From Methylobacterium brachythecii (lineage in GTDB: Bacteria > Pseudomonadota > Alphaproteobacteria > Rhizobiales > Beijerinckiaceae), in the NCBI RefSeq assembly GCF_014196345.1, contig NZ_JACIDN010000003.1, positions 186,001 through 250,000 of the forward strand: 64,000 nucleotides of DNA. The letters run 5' to 3'. Position numbers and translations under genes: made by a program. Below are positions 1 to 11,975 of the stretch, in pieces (position 1 is the first letter of the stretch; each line of letters starts with the position of its first letter). Below the pieces are notes generated by a model. The model saw nothing but the letters and a program-made list of their open reading frames with translations. It was not told the DNA's origin and made no database searches.

Positions 1-278
1 TCAACGTCTATCCGAACGAGGTCGAAGACGTTCTCGCCAAGCACCCGTCCGTGCTCGAATGTGCGGTGGTGGGGGCCCGCTGCGAGGAGGGCGAAATGGT
101 CGTCGCGCATGTGGTCATCAAGGGAGAGACCGTAGCGGCAGACGCCTTGAAGGCCCACGCCCGCTCGCAGCTCACGGGCTACAAGGTCCCGCGCCGCATC
201 GTCTTCCACGACAGCCTGCCGAAGACCAATGTCGGCAAGGTCCTGCGCCGGGCGCTACGCGAGCCCGACGAGGCCTGA
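1..278 (+). CDS. Acyl-CoA synthetase (AMP-forming ligase), C-terminal fragment
   Basis: This is the 3' end of a gene that starts before the window; the reading frame is open from base 3. The visible 91 residues match the mobile C-terminal domain (AMP-binding_C) of the acyl-CoA synthetase/firefly luciferase superfamily. They begin with NVYPNEVEDVL, the usual start of that domain after the hinge. They contain LPKTNVGKVLRRALRE near the end, where the lysine of the (K/N)xGK motif is the catalytic lysine for adenylation. The family activates a carboxylic acid with ATP and transfers it to CoA. The substrate cannot be told from this fragment; a fatty acid is the default guess. Confidence 0.85.
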   Translation, partial: NVYPNEVEDVLAKHPSVLECAVVGARCEEGEMVVAHVVIKGETVAADALKAHARSQLTGYKVPRRIVFHDSLPKTNVGKVLRRALREPDEA

Positions 279-285
279 TCGGAGA

Positions 286-552
286 TTATCGCGGGCAGCC
301 GTAGGACTGCTCGTAGGCCTTGAGCTCGGCGACCTGCGCGCGCTGGCGCGCGGAGAGCGGCACGTCTTCGACGGCATCGTAGGAGCAGCCAGCATTCCCG
401 AAGGTCTGGATCGCGCGCTGCGTCCGGAAGCAATAGCCCTGCTGCTTGTAGATGGCGTTACGCTGATACCAGGCGTCCTCGCAGCCACCAGCTCGGGCTT
501 CGAAAACGCTGGCCGAAAGGGCGAGAATACCGATCGCCGCCAAGAATCGCAT
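286..552 (-). CDS. Small secreted YARHG-domain protein
   Basis: This 88-residue protein opens with a signal peptide (MRFLAAIGILALSASVFEARA) and continues as a short cysteine-containing domain. WYQRNAIYKQQGYCF fits the YARHG pattern of an aromatic-Arg-Asn stretch followed by GYCF. Four cysteines in the mature part could form two disulfides in the periplasm. GGGAGGA lies just upstream of the ATG, which supports the start. It converges on the acyl-CoA ligase with only 7 bases between the stops. YARHG domains are extracellular and of unknown function. Confidence 0.75.
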   Translation of the reverse strand: MRFLAAIGILALSASVFEARAGGCEDAWYQRNAIYKQQGYCFRTQRAIQTFGNAGCSYDAVEDVPLSARQRAQVAELKAYEQSYGCPR

Positions 553-628
553 GAAGATCCTCCCAGAATGGGGATCTTTCGATCATGTCCCGGGCGGCCT
601 GTCGAGCGAGCGCGGCCTTTAGACCAGG

Positions 629-733
629 CTGAGTTTTGATGGAAACCATCAAAACTCAGAAAACATGATCAAATCAAAGAGTTAGAGCAGGCTTTCAGCG
701 AAAAGCCGTTTCCACCTTTCGCAGCAGGCTCTA
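629..733. repeat. Composite palindromic intergenic element
   Basis: A perfect 14-bp inverted repeat (629-642 and 646-659, loop AAA) is followed by an AT-rich spacer. A looser element comes next, bounded by tagagc at 683-688 and gctcta at 728-733. The last bases overlap the stop codon of the LysR gene. It resembles the mosaic intergenic palindromes common in methylobacterial genomes, but that is from memory. It could also act as a transcription stop for the LysR gene, although no T-run follows the stem. Confidence 0.55.
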
Positions 734-1621
734 GAACGCCCAGCGCTGCGCCTTGGTCACGAGGAAGTCGCGGAAGGCCTGCACACGAGCGACGGAGCGC
801 ATCTCCTCGGCATAGACGAGGTAGCTCTCCATGCTCGGCATCTCGCTGTCGCGCATGATCTGCACGAGGCTCTGGTTCCCGTCGATGGCGTAGTCCGGCA
901 GGATGCCGATCCCGGCGCCCGAGCGCATGGCCTCGTGCAAGGCCGCGACGTTGTTGACGGTGAAGCTGATCGGCCGCCGTTCGCGGCCCTCGCGCCCGAT
1001 GCTGGCAAGGTAATGCGTCGCGAGCAGGTAGGACGGCTCGTTGCCGCCGAACGAGACCAGCCGGTGCTCATCGAGATCGTCGAGCGTCTTCGGCTCGCCG
1101 AAACGCTTGATGTAATCCTCGCTGGCGAAGGCGTGATAGTGCACTGTGAACAGCCGCCGCTGGATCAGGTCCGGCTGGGCGGGCCGCCGCATCCGGATCG
1201 CGATGTCGGCCTCGCGCATGGCGAGATCGAGCTCCTCGTTGGTGAGGATCAGTTCGATGCGCACCTCTGGATATAGGTCGAGAAATTCCGAGACGCGCTG
1301 AGCGAGCCAAGAGGTACCGAGGCCGACCGTCGTGGTGACGCGCAGATCGCCCGAGGGACGCTCGCTGGTCTCGACGAGGCGGGCCTGCGTGTTCTCTAGC
1401 CGGAGCTTCATGTCGCGCGCGGCACGAAACAGCAGGTCGCCCTGTTCGGTCAGGATCAGGCCTCGGGCATGCCGGTGGAAGAGCGGCGCCTTCAGCTCGC
1501 GCTCCAAGGCGCTGATCTGGCGGCTGACGGCCGATTGGCTCAAGCCGATATCGTCACCGGCGCGCGTAAAACTGCCGGCCTCCGCGACGTTGAGAAATAT
1601 CCGGATCTTGTCCCAGTCCAC
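731..1621 (-). CDS. LysR-family transcriptional regulator
   Basis: This 296-residue protein has an N-terminal winged helix-turn-helix at residues 5-62 (LSQSAVSRQISALERELK is the recognition region) and a LysR substrate-binding domain from about residue 86 to the end. I chose the GTG at 1621 because GGGAGG lies seven bases upstream; an in-frame ATG at 1642 has no such site. It lies 256 bases downstream of trxB on the same strand. LysR proteins usually sense a small molecule and control a neighbouring or divergent gene, but no divergent partner lies next to this one, so its target and ligand are unknown. Confidence 0.9.
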   Translation of the reverse strand: MDWDKIRIFLNVAEAGSFTRAGDDIGLSQSAVSRQISALERELKAPLFHRHARGLILTEQGDLLFRAARDMKLRLENTQARLVETSERPSGDLRVTTTVGLGTSWLAQRVSEFLDLYPEVRIELILTNEELDLAMREADIAIRMRRPAQPDLIQRRLFTVHYHAFASEDYIKRFGEPKTLDDLDEHRLVSFGGNEPSYLLATHYLASIGREGRERRPISFTVNNVAALHEAMRSGAGIGILPDYAIDGNQSLVQIMRDSEMPSMESYLVYAEEMRSVARVQAFRDFLVTKAQRWAF

Positions 1622-1877
1622 GGCCGTGCCTCCCGTACGCATACCGGGCCGAGCCCCGTCCGGCCCCAGCCGAGCGGTTCATCGCCCCCAGCGTCTTCCG
1701 GCCAGCCCCCGATCCCTCGCGATACGTGCACCGAGATGTTCGGTCACACCTTCGCCAAACGGAACCCTGCGCTACCGGCTTCTACCGTCGCTGCATAGCT
1801 TAGGACGTCAGACTTGCGAATTGGTTGCGAACGTCCGCGTGCCAACATCTTAACAGACGATGACCTGCAACCGGAGA

Positions 1878-2855
1878 TTATTCGGCGGCAGCCTGAGTTG
1901 GATTCTCGCCGACTTCGAGGTTCGCGAGGTACTTCTCGGCCTCGAGCGCGGCCATGCAGCCCATGCCCGCGGCGGTCACCGCCTGACGATAGACGTCGTC
2001 GGTGACATCGCCCGCCGCGAAGACGCCGGGGATCTCCGTCTCGGTGGTTCCAGGCTTCACCGTGAGATAGCCGCCATGGCGCGTGGGCAGCTGTCCCTCG
2101 AACACCTTGGTGGCCGGCTGATGGCCGATGGCGATGAAGACGCCTTCGGTCGCATGCTCCCGGATCTCGCCAGTGCGGGCATCCTTGAGGCGCAGATGCG
2201 TCACGGACGGCGCCGGCTCGGTCCTGCCGCAGATCTCCTCGACGCTGTGATGCCAGATCACCTCGATGTTTGGATGCTTGAACAGCCGCTCGCGCAGGAT
2301 GCGCTCGGCCCGGAACTCACCGCGGCGGTGGACGACGGTGACCTTGCTCGCGACGTTGGCGAGGTAGAGCGCCTCCTCGACGGCGGTGTTGCCGCCGCCG
2401 ACAACTGTGACCTCCTTGCCGCGGAAGAAGAAGCCGTCGCAGGTCGCGCAGGCCGAGACGCCGAAGCCCTGGAACTTCGATTCCGAGGGAATGCCGAGCC
2501 ACTTGGCCTGCGCGCCGGTAGCGATGATCAGCGCATCGCAGGAATAGGTCTCGCCGGAATCGGCCATCAGCCGAAACGGGCGGCTCTTGAGGTCGACCTC
2601 GGTGATGTATTCGGAGACGATCGTTGTGCCGACATGCTCGGCCTGCAGGCGCATCTGCTCCATGAGCCAGGGCCCCTGGATTGCCTCGGCGAAGCCCGGA
2701 TAGTTCTCGACATCGGTCGTGATCATGAGCTGTCCCCCGGGCTGGAACCCGGAGATCATCAGCGGCTCGACCAGCGCACGCGCGGCGTAGATCGCCGCCG
2801 TGTAGCCGGCCGGCCCGGAGCCGACGATCACGAGCTTCGCATGCGTATGGGCCAT
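1878..2855 (-). CDS. trxB: Thioredoxin-disulfide reductase
   Basis: This 325-residue flavoprotein reduces thioredoxin with NADPH in the cytoplasm. The FAD-binding GSGPAGY motif is at residues 12-18, the redox-active CATC at 136-139, the NADPH-binding GGGNTAVEEA from 153, and the C-terminal FAD contact GDVTDD near 290. Length and domain order are those of the low-molecular-weight bacterial enzyme. The frame is open far upstream, but the ATG at 2855 is preceded by AGGAG and begins the conserved fold, so it is the start. The ELM1-like gene lies 56 bases upstream on the same strand and may be co-transcribed. Confidence 0.97.
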   Translation of the reverse strand: MAHTHAKLVIVGSGPAGYTAAIYAARALVEPLMISGFQPGGQLMITTDVENYPGFAEAIQGPWLMEQMRLQAEHVGTTIVSEYITEVDLKSRPFRLMADSGETYSCDALIIATGAQAKWLGIPSESKFQGFGVSACATCDGFFFRGKEVTVVGGGNTAVEEALYLANVASKVTVVHRRGEFRAERILRERLFKHPNIEVIWHHSVEEICGRTEPAPSVTHLRLKDARTGEIREHATEGVFIAIGHQPATKVFEGQLPTRHGGYLTVKPGTTETEIPGVFAAGDVTDDVYRQAVTAAGMGCMAALEAEKYLANLEVGENPTQAAAE

Positions 2856-2911
2856 GTCATCCGTCTCCTGGTCCGCGCCGCCGGCTCGACTCCGGCGGCG
2901 CGTGAAAGGGC

Positions 2912-3928
2912 TTAAAGCCGGTCGCGCGTGCTGCCGCCCGCCGACGCGATCCGCCGCCGATGCTCGACGAAGGCCTTCGCCATCGCGTTCGCGATATCCG
3001 GCGTGGCGTCGATCGGGGCGTATTGCAGAGCTTCCAGCCGGCCGACGAATGTCTTCAGGGCGCCGGCCATGGCAAGCCCCGCGAACATCCGCCTGTGCCG
3101 GATGTAGGTCTTCGGCAGGTCGAACAGAAGGAGCGGCACGCCCGTGCTCGCCGCCTCCCCGACCATGTTGGCGGAGTCCGAGGTGACGACGACCTGATCG
3201 GCCAAGGCGAGCATGGCAACGTAAGGGTTGGTGCCGCTGCCATCCCAGTAGAAGCCGCCCTTCTCGGAGACCAGTGTCTCCAGGGCCGCGCGCAGCGCGT
3301 CCGGCGTGCGGCGCGACACCGTCAGCATCAGCGACGAGCCGCTGTCTGCGAGGGTGCCGAGATGCTTCACCAGCCGCTTCATGTCGGCCTCGCGATAGCT
3401 CAGATGCCGGCTGTTGCCCCCCACCAGGACGGCGACCCTCGGCCAGGAGAGGGCGGCGAGGCGCGGATCGGGCACCGCACGCGCCGCCTGCAGCCGCTCT
3501 CGCGAAACCTGATGCGGGGCCGTGAGCGTCGTGAAGACGTTCGGCCCGCGCAGGTCGTCGAAGTCGGGCACCCAGATGAAATCCGCGGCCTCGTGGCCGA
3601 CGCGCGGGTCCTTGAGAAAGGTCGCGAAGGTTCGGTAGCCCGAGGCCTTTCGGATGGCCCGCATGTAGGGGACGGCGCGCCGGCCGGACGCGATCACGAT
3701 GTCCGGCAGGGGGCCGGCCAGCGTGCCACCCTTGCGTCCCGGGGTATCGCGAGGATCGAGCGGCCCCCACGGCGCCGTCCAGTTGAACGGCCGGCGGGGA
3801 ATGCGGCGCAACTCGTAGGGCAGCTTCAGGTACTCGGCGAGGCCAAGGCACTGGTTCTCGTCGCCGGCCTTGCCGTCGGTGACGATCCAGGTCGAGCAAC
3901 GCGACAGATCCGGGATCGACTCACTCAC
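2912..3928 (-). CDS. Mitochondrial-fission ELM1-family protein (DUF1022)
   Basis: This protein of about 338 residues matches the ELM1/DUF1022 family, which is found in alphaproteobacteria and plants. Visible family features are WIVTDGKAGDENQC at the start, the VLVGGNSRHLSY segment in the middle, and a glycosyltransferase-like C-terminal region with VVTSDSANMVGEA. The fold resembles GT-B glycosyltransferases, and the bacterial role is not established. The GTG at 3928 has GAGGG about seven bases upstream. The next upstream gene on this strand ends 28 bases away, so the two may share a transcript with greA. Confidence 0.8.
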   Translation of the reverse strand: MSESIPDLSRCSTWIVTDGKAGDENQCLGLAEYLKLPYELRRIPRRPFNWTAPWGPLDPRDTPGRKGGTLAGPLPDIVIASGRRAVPYMRAIRKASGYRTFATFLKDPRVGHEAADFIWVPDFDDLRGPNVFTTLTAPHQVSRERLQAARAVPDPRLAALSWPRVAVLVGGNSRHLSYREADMKRLVKHLGTLADSGSSLMLTVSRRTPDALRAALETLVSEKGGFYWDGSGTNPYVAMLALADQVVVTSDSANMVGEAASTGVPLLLFDLPKTYIRHRRMFAGLAMAGALKTFVGRLEALQYAPIDATPDIANAMAKAFVEHRRRIASAGGSTRDRL

Positions 3929-3956
3929 CGATACGCCCTCGACCACGTTCGACCGG

Positions 3957-4475
3957 TCACTCGACCGGCAGCGAGCGCACGAGCCACTGGGCGTATTGCT
4001 CGGCGATGGCGGTAACGCGGCGGCGCTCCGAGGCGGGATCGTACCAGGCGCCGCCCGAACTCGAGGGAAGAACGGCAAGCTGCGGGTGGCGTGCCAGGAT
4101 CTGCCCGTTCGCGCCGACGAGCAGTGCCTCGCCGTCGAGATAATCGTTCGATCCGCCACCACCGCCGCGCCCGCCACGGCCACTGTTCCCGCTGCCGGCA
4201 TAGGGGTTGAGCGAGAGGCTGCGTACCACCACCACGAGGCTCGGCCCGCGTCCGCCGATACGACCGGCGAAGCTCTGCCTCAGCGCGGCAGTGAGGTCTG
4301 CGCGCAAGGCCTCGGCCTGCGCGCCGCCGCCCTCCGCCAGGAACGGCCGCACGTCGACCCACACGGAGGCGAAGCGGCCGAAACCGGAGGCGGCCTCGGT
4401 CACGCTGGCTTGCGCGAGCATCAGGCAGAGCAGCGCAGAAGCGGCGATCCGGCCTGCGATCGAGTTCCGTGCCAC
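3957..4475 (-). CDS. Secreted hypothetical protein
   Basis: This protein of 172 residues has a signal peptide (IAASALLCLMLAQASVTEA), then a domain of about 60 residues that includes SLVVVVRSLSLNPYAG. A glycine-rich linker (GNSGRGGRGGGGGSNDY) and a short C-terminal part ending in WLVRSLPVE follow. The GTG at 4475 is chosen because it starts directly at the signal peptide and lies one base after the greA stop, an operon-like arrangement. Earlier in-frame starts would overlap greA heavily. I do not recognise the family; the layout suggests an envelope or periplasmic protein. Confidence 0.65.
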   Translation of the reverse strand: MARNSIAGRIAASALLCLMLAQASVTEAASGFGRFASVWVDVRPFLAEGGGAQAEALRADLTAALRQSFAGRIGGRGPSLVVVVRSLSLNPYAGSGNSGRGGRGGGGGSNDYLDGEALLVGANGQILARHPQLAVLPSSSGGAWYDPASERRRVTAIAEQYAQWLVRSLPVE

Positions 4476-4476
4476 G

Positions 4477-4959
4477 TCAGCTGCCGTACTTGATCTCGAG
4501 CACTTCGTAGGACTTTCCGCCGCTCGGCGTGGTGACCTCGACGGCATCGCCGACGCCCTTGCCGATCAGCGCGCGAGCGATCGGGGAGGAGATCGAGACC
4601 CGGCCGGCATGGACGTCGGCCTCGGGCTCGCCAACGATCTGGTAGCTCTTCTCTTCCTCGGTGTCGTCATCGACGAGCTTCACCGTGGCGCCGAACTTGA
4701 TCCGGTCCCCGGAGAGCTTCGAGACGTCGATGACCTCCGCGCGCGAGATCATGCTCTCGAGCTCGAGCACGCGGCCCTCGTTGTGAGACTGGGCTTCCTT
4801 GGCAGCGTGGTACTCGGCGTTCTCGGACAGGTCGCCATGGGCACGCGCCTCGGAGATGGCCGCGACGATGCGGGGACGCTCCACCTGCTGGCGATGCTTC
4901 AGCTCCTCTTCCATGGCTGCGAAGCCACGCACCGTGACCGGAACCTTGTCTATCGCCAT
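4477..4959 (-). CDS. greA: Transcription elongation factor GreA
   Basis: This 160-residue protein rescues backtracked RNA polymerase by stimulating transcript cleavage. The N-terminal coiled coil spans residues 10-75. Its tip carries the conserved acidic pair D43 and E46 in [15 protein letters not shown], which position the catalytic magnesium in the polymerase secondary channel. The C-terminal FKBP-like domain runs from about 85 and ends in EVLEIKYGS. The start is the ATG at 4959, which gives the usual family length; the frame continues upstream without homology. It lies downstream of carB, 117 bases away. Confidence 0.96.
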   Translation of the reverse strand: MAIDKVPVTVRGFAAMEEELKHRQQVERPRIVAAISEARAHGDLSENAEYHAAKEAQSHNEGRVLELESMISRAEVIDVSKLSGDRIKFGATVKLVDDDTEEEKSYQIVGEPEADVHAGRVSISSPIARALIGKGVGDAVEVTTPSGGKSYEVLEIKYGS

Positions 4960-5076
4960 CGTCTCACGCCGCAATTGAAGAGGCCCGGCCGGGAGCGGAC
5001 GCTCCCTCCGGGCCAACTATGAAACGTCCGGACCGCCCGAGCGGCCGGACCTCGATGCATCTGTCGCCGTCGCGGT

Positions 5077-8550
<3,474 letters not shown>

Positions 8551-8860
8551 CGTTCGCCTTGAGGTCGTGTGCGGGTCGTCAAACCGCGCGCATTCGCCCT
8601 CGCGCATCGCCGACGACACGGCGAGGTTCGAGGCCGGTCGGCACAGGAATGATCGTTAGCGCCCGCGTTTACACGCAGCCGCAGGGGTTTGAAAGGGCGA
8701 GCAACAGCCGAGTCCAGCGTCCGCTGCATGGCCGGCGGCAAGAGTATAATTATTCAATTTATCAAGTTGCGTCGGAGATTTGATCAAATTCTCGAAAGCA
8801 CATAGTCAATCTTGCCGGTCAAAAACATCGGTCAAGTTCAGAATTATTATGAGGAAAAGG
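8551..8860. promoter_or_regulatory. Divergent intergenic region between carB and pseudoazurin
   Basis: About 310 bases without a gene lie between the two divergent starts. The right half (8740-8860) is clearly AT-rich against the surroundings and should hold the pseudoazurin promoter. It contains the perfect palindrome atttgatcaaat at 8778-8789. Its halves resemble the TTGAT/ATCAA halves of FNR sites, but they overlap instead of being spaced by four bases, so I do not call an FNR site. No leader RNA is recognisable on the carB side. Confidence 0.4.
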
Positions 8861-9304
8861 ATGACGTCCTCCAGAACGCTTTTCGCGGCCGCCATGCTCG
8901 CCGCGACCTGCGCGTCGGCTCAGGCCGCCGAGTTCACGGTAAAGATGCTCAACAATGGCCCAGGCGGGATGATGGTCTTCGATCCGCCTTTCACGAAGAT
9001 TGCGCCCGGAGACACCGTCAAGTTCGTGGCGACCGACAAGGGCCACAATGTCGAGACGATCAAGAACATGGCGCCGGAGGGAGCCGCTCCGGTGAAGGGC
9101 GCTCTGGGCAAGGACGAGACCGTCACCTTCGAGAAGGAAGGCGTCTACGGCTTCAAGTGCGCGCCGCACTACATCATGGGCATGGTGGCGCTGGTGGCCG
9201 TCGGCTCGAACCTCGAAAACCTCGAGAAAGCCAAGGGCCTCGACCAGAACAAGATGGCCAAGCAGCGCTTCGAGCCGCTCTGGGCCAAGGCGGAAGCCAA
9301 GTAG
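8861..9304 (+). CDS. Pseudoazurin (periplasmic blue copper protein)
   Basis: This 147-residue precursor has a signal peptide (MTSSRTLFAAAMLAATCASAQA) followed by a cupredoxin domain of about 125 residues. All four type-1 copper ligands are in place: H62 (GHNVE), C100, H103 (KCAPH) and M108, with the His-38-Cys-3-His-5-Met spacing of pseudoazurin. It carries single electrons in the periplasm, classically to nitrite or nitrous-oxide reductase. No denitrification gene lies nearby, so its partner here is unknown. I prefer the ATG at 8861, which has AGGA five bases upstream, over an in-frame ATG at 8849. Confidence 0.93.
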   Translation: MTSSRTLFAAAMLAATCASAQAAEFTVKMLNNGPGGMMVFDPPFTKIAPGDTVKFVATDKGHNVETIKNMAPEGAAPVKGALGKDETVTFEKEGVYGFKCAPHYIMGMVALVAVGSNLENLEKAKGLDQNKMAKQRFEPLWAKAEAK

Positions 9305-9326
9305 AATTCAGCGGAAGCCAGACAGC

Positions 9327-9358
9327 AAAAAGCCGGGCCGATCTCTCTCGGCCCGGCT
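9327..9358 (-). terminator. Rho-independent terminator
   Basis: A perfect 11-bp stem (9331-9341 and 9348-9358) with a six-base loop is followed, on the minus strand, by a run of T (the A-run at 9327-9331). It lies 22 bases after the stop of the minus-strand membrane-protein gene and 26 bases after the pseudoazurin stop. It may work in both directions but has the T-run only for the minus strand. Confidence 0.85.
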
Positions 9359-9380
9359 CGATGATAAGAACGCGATGGTC

Positions 9381-9758
9381 TCAGAAAGCGGCGTGAAGCG
9401 CGGCGACGGCCCGGTCGATCGAGAGATAGAAGACGCCGAAGGCGACGACGGCCGCCGCAGCAAATTCATGAGCCTGGTTCGGGAGGGTCTGGAAACGGCG
9501 CATCGTCTCGCGGCCGAAATAGGCCGAGAGCCAGGCGAGCAGCAGAACCGCCGGCATGACGAAGAGGTAGGACAGCGTGCTCTCGACGCGAGCCGAACCG
9601 GCGGCGGGCTCGATCAGCGCGCGGATGTTGCGAACCCAAGGCGTGTAGAATGCGGCGTAGGACGCAGTGAGCCACGCGAGGCCGACCGCGACGCCGAGAT
9701 GCAGCGTGAAGTGCCGATGCAACCGCGAGAAGTCGTCACGCGCGTCGTCGAGCGTCAT
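9381..9758 (-). CDS. Small integral membrane protein, unknown function
   Basis: This 125-residue protein has a charged N-terminus and three hydrophobic segments: about residues 20-38 (LHLGVAVGLAWLTASYAAF), 60-80 (TLSYLFVMPAVLLLAWLSAYF) and 98-116 (FAAAAVVAFGVFYLSI). This implies an inner-membrane protein. I do not recognise the family. It is convergent with the pseudoazurin gene, and a terminator lies between them. The carA stop is downstream in coordinate terms, 172 bases away, so an operon with carA is possible but not required. Confidence 0.6.
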   Translation of the reverse strand: MTLDDARDDFSRLHRHFTLHLGVAVGLAWLTASYAAFYTPWVRNIRALIEPAAGSARVESTLSYLFVMPAVLLLAWLSAYFGRETMRRFQTLPNQAHEFAAAAVVAFGVFYLSIDRAVAALHAAF

Positions 9759-9930
9759 CCCAAAAACCCCATCGAACCGAAGGTGGCCGGGAGCGATTCC
9801 GCTTGGATCCGCGTGCCGGCTGCGATGGGTGTCGAGTGCCGTTCAAGCTGGGAGTTTTTGTGGCCGGACAGTGCCGAGACCGTGCTTTAGGCCACCCGCT
9901 GCATCGCGTGGCGGCCACGTGGCCGAAAGG

Positions 9931-11190
9931 TCACGGCGTCTTGCCGACGGTCTCGGCACGGTTGTCGCGCATCAGGCCAACGAAACGCTCGAACAGGTAG
10001 TGGCTGTCGCGCGGGCCGGGCGACGCCTCCGGGTGATGCTGGACCGAGAAGGCCGGCCGGTCGGTGAGCGACAGCCCGCAATTTGAGCCGTCGAACAGCG
10101 AGACATGGGTTTCGACCGCCGTGTCCGGCAGGCTCTTTGGATCGACCGCGAAACCGTGGTTCATCGAGACGATCTCGACCTTGCCGGTGGTGTGATCCTT
10201 CACGGGATGGTTCGCGCCGTGATGTCCCTGGCCCATCTTCACGGTGCGTCCGCCGAGCGCCAGGCCCATGAGCTGGTGGCCGAGGCAGATTCCGAAGGTC
10301 GGCACGCGCTTCTCGAGCAACTCCCGGATCACCGGGACGGCGTACGTGCCGGTCGCGGCCGGGTCGCCGGGCCCATTCGAGAGGAAGACGCCGTCGGGCT
10401 TGAGCGCCAGGATGTCGGCGGCGGTGGTGGTCGCGGGCACTACGGTCACATCGCAGCCGGCCTGGGCGAGCAGGCGGAGGATGTTGCGCTTCACGCCATA
10501 ATCGATCGCGACGACCCGGTATCCGTCACCGGCCGGCCGGGTGCCATAGCCGCCCTGCACCGTCCAGGTAGTCTCACCCCAGTTCGAGCGCTCGCGGCTG
10601 GTGACCGGGGGGACCAGATCGAGACCCTCCATCGGCGCCAGCGCCGCAGCGCGCGCCTTCAGCGCCTCCCGATCGAATTGCCCCGCTGGATCGTTTGCAA
10701 TGACGGCGTTCGGCATGCCGTGATCGCGGATCAGCGCTGTCAGCGCACGGGTGTCGATCCCGGTGATGCCGACGATGCCGCGGGCCTTCAGCCAACCGTC
10801 CAGATGCGAAGAGGAGCGCCAGCTCGACGGCTGCGTGACCGCCGACGCAATGACCGCTCCGCGCACGCCCGAGGCCGGCGCCGCATCGAGGCTTTCCAGA
10901 TCCTCGTCATTGGTGCCGACATTGCCGATATGCGGGAAGGTGAAGGTCACGATCTGGCCGGCATAGGACGGGTCTGTCAGGATCTCCTGGTAGCCCGTCA
11001 TCGCCGTGTTGAAGCAGACCTCGCCGTCGGCGATGCCCTCATGGCCGATGCCGAAGCCTTCGAGGATCGTCCCGTCGGCGAGCACGAGCAGGGCTGTAGC
11101 GAGGGGCTCGGCCCAGGGTTCGGGTGCGGGGCGCGCGGAAGCGGCGGCGTCTGGCAGCATCGATCGGATCCGGATGGCTCTCAGCCGCAT
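9931..11190 (-). CDS. carA: Carbamoyl-phosphate synthase, small (glutaminase) subunit
   Basis: This 419-residue protein hydrolyses glutamine and passes ammonia to CarB. The N-terminal CPSase small-chain domain covers roughly residues 35-165. The class I glutamine amidotransferase domain follows, with nucleophile motif FGICLGHQ and catalytic His-Glu in SVQHHPEASPGP near the C-terminus. The N-terminus is about 30 residues longer than in E. coli. I chose the ATG at 11190 because GAGGG lies seven bases upstream, but an ATG at 11160 is possible. It is on the same strand as carB but 1.4 kb away. Confidence 0.97.
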   Translation of the reverse strand: MRLRAIRIRSMLPDAAASARPAPEPWAEPLATALLVLADGTILEGFGIGHEGIADGEVCFNTAMTGYQEILTDPSYAGQIVTFTFPHIGNVGTNDEDLESLDAAPASGVRGAVIASAVTQPSSWRSSSHLDGWLKARGIVGITGIDTRALTALIRDHGMPNAVIANDPAGQFDREALKARAAALAPMEGLDLVPPVTSRERSNWGETTWTVQGGYGTRPAGDGYRVVAIDYGVKRNILRLLAQAGCDVTVVPATTTAADILALKPDGVFLSNGPGDPAATGTYAVPVIRELLEKRVPTFGICLGHQLMGLALGGRTVKMGQGHHGANHPVKDHTTGKVEIVSMNHGFAVDPKSLPDTAVETHVSLFDGSNCGLSLTDRPAFSVQHHPEASPGPRDSHYLFERFVGLMRDNRAETVGKTP

Positions 11191-11410
11191 TCCAGAGCCC
11201 TCGGGGGCACGCGTGCGGCGAGCGATTGCGTTGCACATAGCGACCCGGCCGCGCGCGGGCAACGTGGGAGGTTGCGGGGCTCATGATCGCGCATGAACGA
11301 GGCGCTCCGGCACGCAGCCGAGAAACGTCCTGCCGCCTGACACGCTGGCGGAGGAGCGTCGGACGGTATAGGCAGCGCCGCTTGGAAGAACGAGCCGTCA
11401 GGAACCCACC

Positions 11411-11875
11411 ATGCTGCGCGAGCGCCTCACCGCCGAGATGAAGGCCGCCATGAAGGCCGGCGAGAAGGAAAAGCTTTCGACGGTCCGCATGATCCAGGCC
11501 GCCCTCAAGGACAAGGACATCGAGGCGCGCGTCTCGGGCTCCGGCACCGGTCAGATCGACGAGGCCGAGATCCTCTCGTTGCTGCAGAAGATGATCAAGC
11601 AGCGCAACGAGGCAGCCGGCGTCTACGAGCAGGGCGGCCGGCCGGAGCTCGCGGCGTCCGAGCGCTCCGAGGCCGCGATTATTGCGAGCTTCCTGCCCCA
11701 GCAGATGGACGAGTCGGAAACGCGCGCGGCCATCGCAGCCGCCGTCGCCGAAACCGGCGCTGCCGAGCCGAAGGACATGGGCAAGGTGATCGCCGCGCTG
11801 AAGGCCAAGTATGCCGGCCGGATGGATTTCGGGAAGGCCAGCGGACTCGTGAAGGAGACCCTTGCCGCCAAGTGA
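11411..11875 (+). CDS. GatB/YqeY domain-containing protein
   Basis: This 154-residue protein matches the stand-alone YqeY family: an N-terminal helical half with MKAGEKEKLSTVRMIQAALK and a C-terminal half with ASFLPQQMDE and MGKVIAALKAKYAGRMDFG. The C-terminal half is related to the tRNA-binding tail of GatB amidotransferase. The family is often found next to dnaG and rpoD, as it is here (dnaG starts 1 kb downstream). Its biochemical role is unproven. AGGA precedes the ATG. It is transcribed divergently from carA. Confidence 0.88.
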   Translation: MLRERLTAEMKAAMKAGEKEKLSTVRMIQAALKDKDIEARVSGSGTGQIDEAEILSLLQKMIKQRNEAAGVYEQGGRPELAASERSEAAIIASFLPQQMDESETRAAIAAAVAETGAAEPKDMGKVIAALKAKYAGRMDFGKASGLVKETLAAK

Positions 11876-11975
11876 CGGCGCGGGGTCCATCGCTGACCGG
11901 TCGTTTCCGCGCGTTTCGAGACTCGGAAGGATCCCGACTCGCGGCTAGCCTCGCATCGATGACGAGGAGACGGCG

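Noticed and set aside
1860..2915. A 351-codon plus-strand frame opposite trxB
   Set aside because: trxB is intact on the other strand and the plus-strand peptide has no homology.
1878..3899. A single 673-codon frame that would join trxB with an upstream extension
   Set aside because: The upstream part is out of frame with the ELM1-like gene. trxB has its own start and ribosome binding site at 2855, so this is two genes and not a fusion.
8778..8789. An FNR-binding site upstream of pseudoazurin
   Set aside because: The palindrome atttgatcaaat has FNR-like halves but lacks the four-base spacer, and no denitrification genes are near.
9912..9925. The palindrome cggccacgtggccg as a carA terminator
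   Set aside because: It is short, without a T-run, and can arise by chance in GC-rich sequence.
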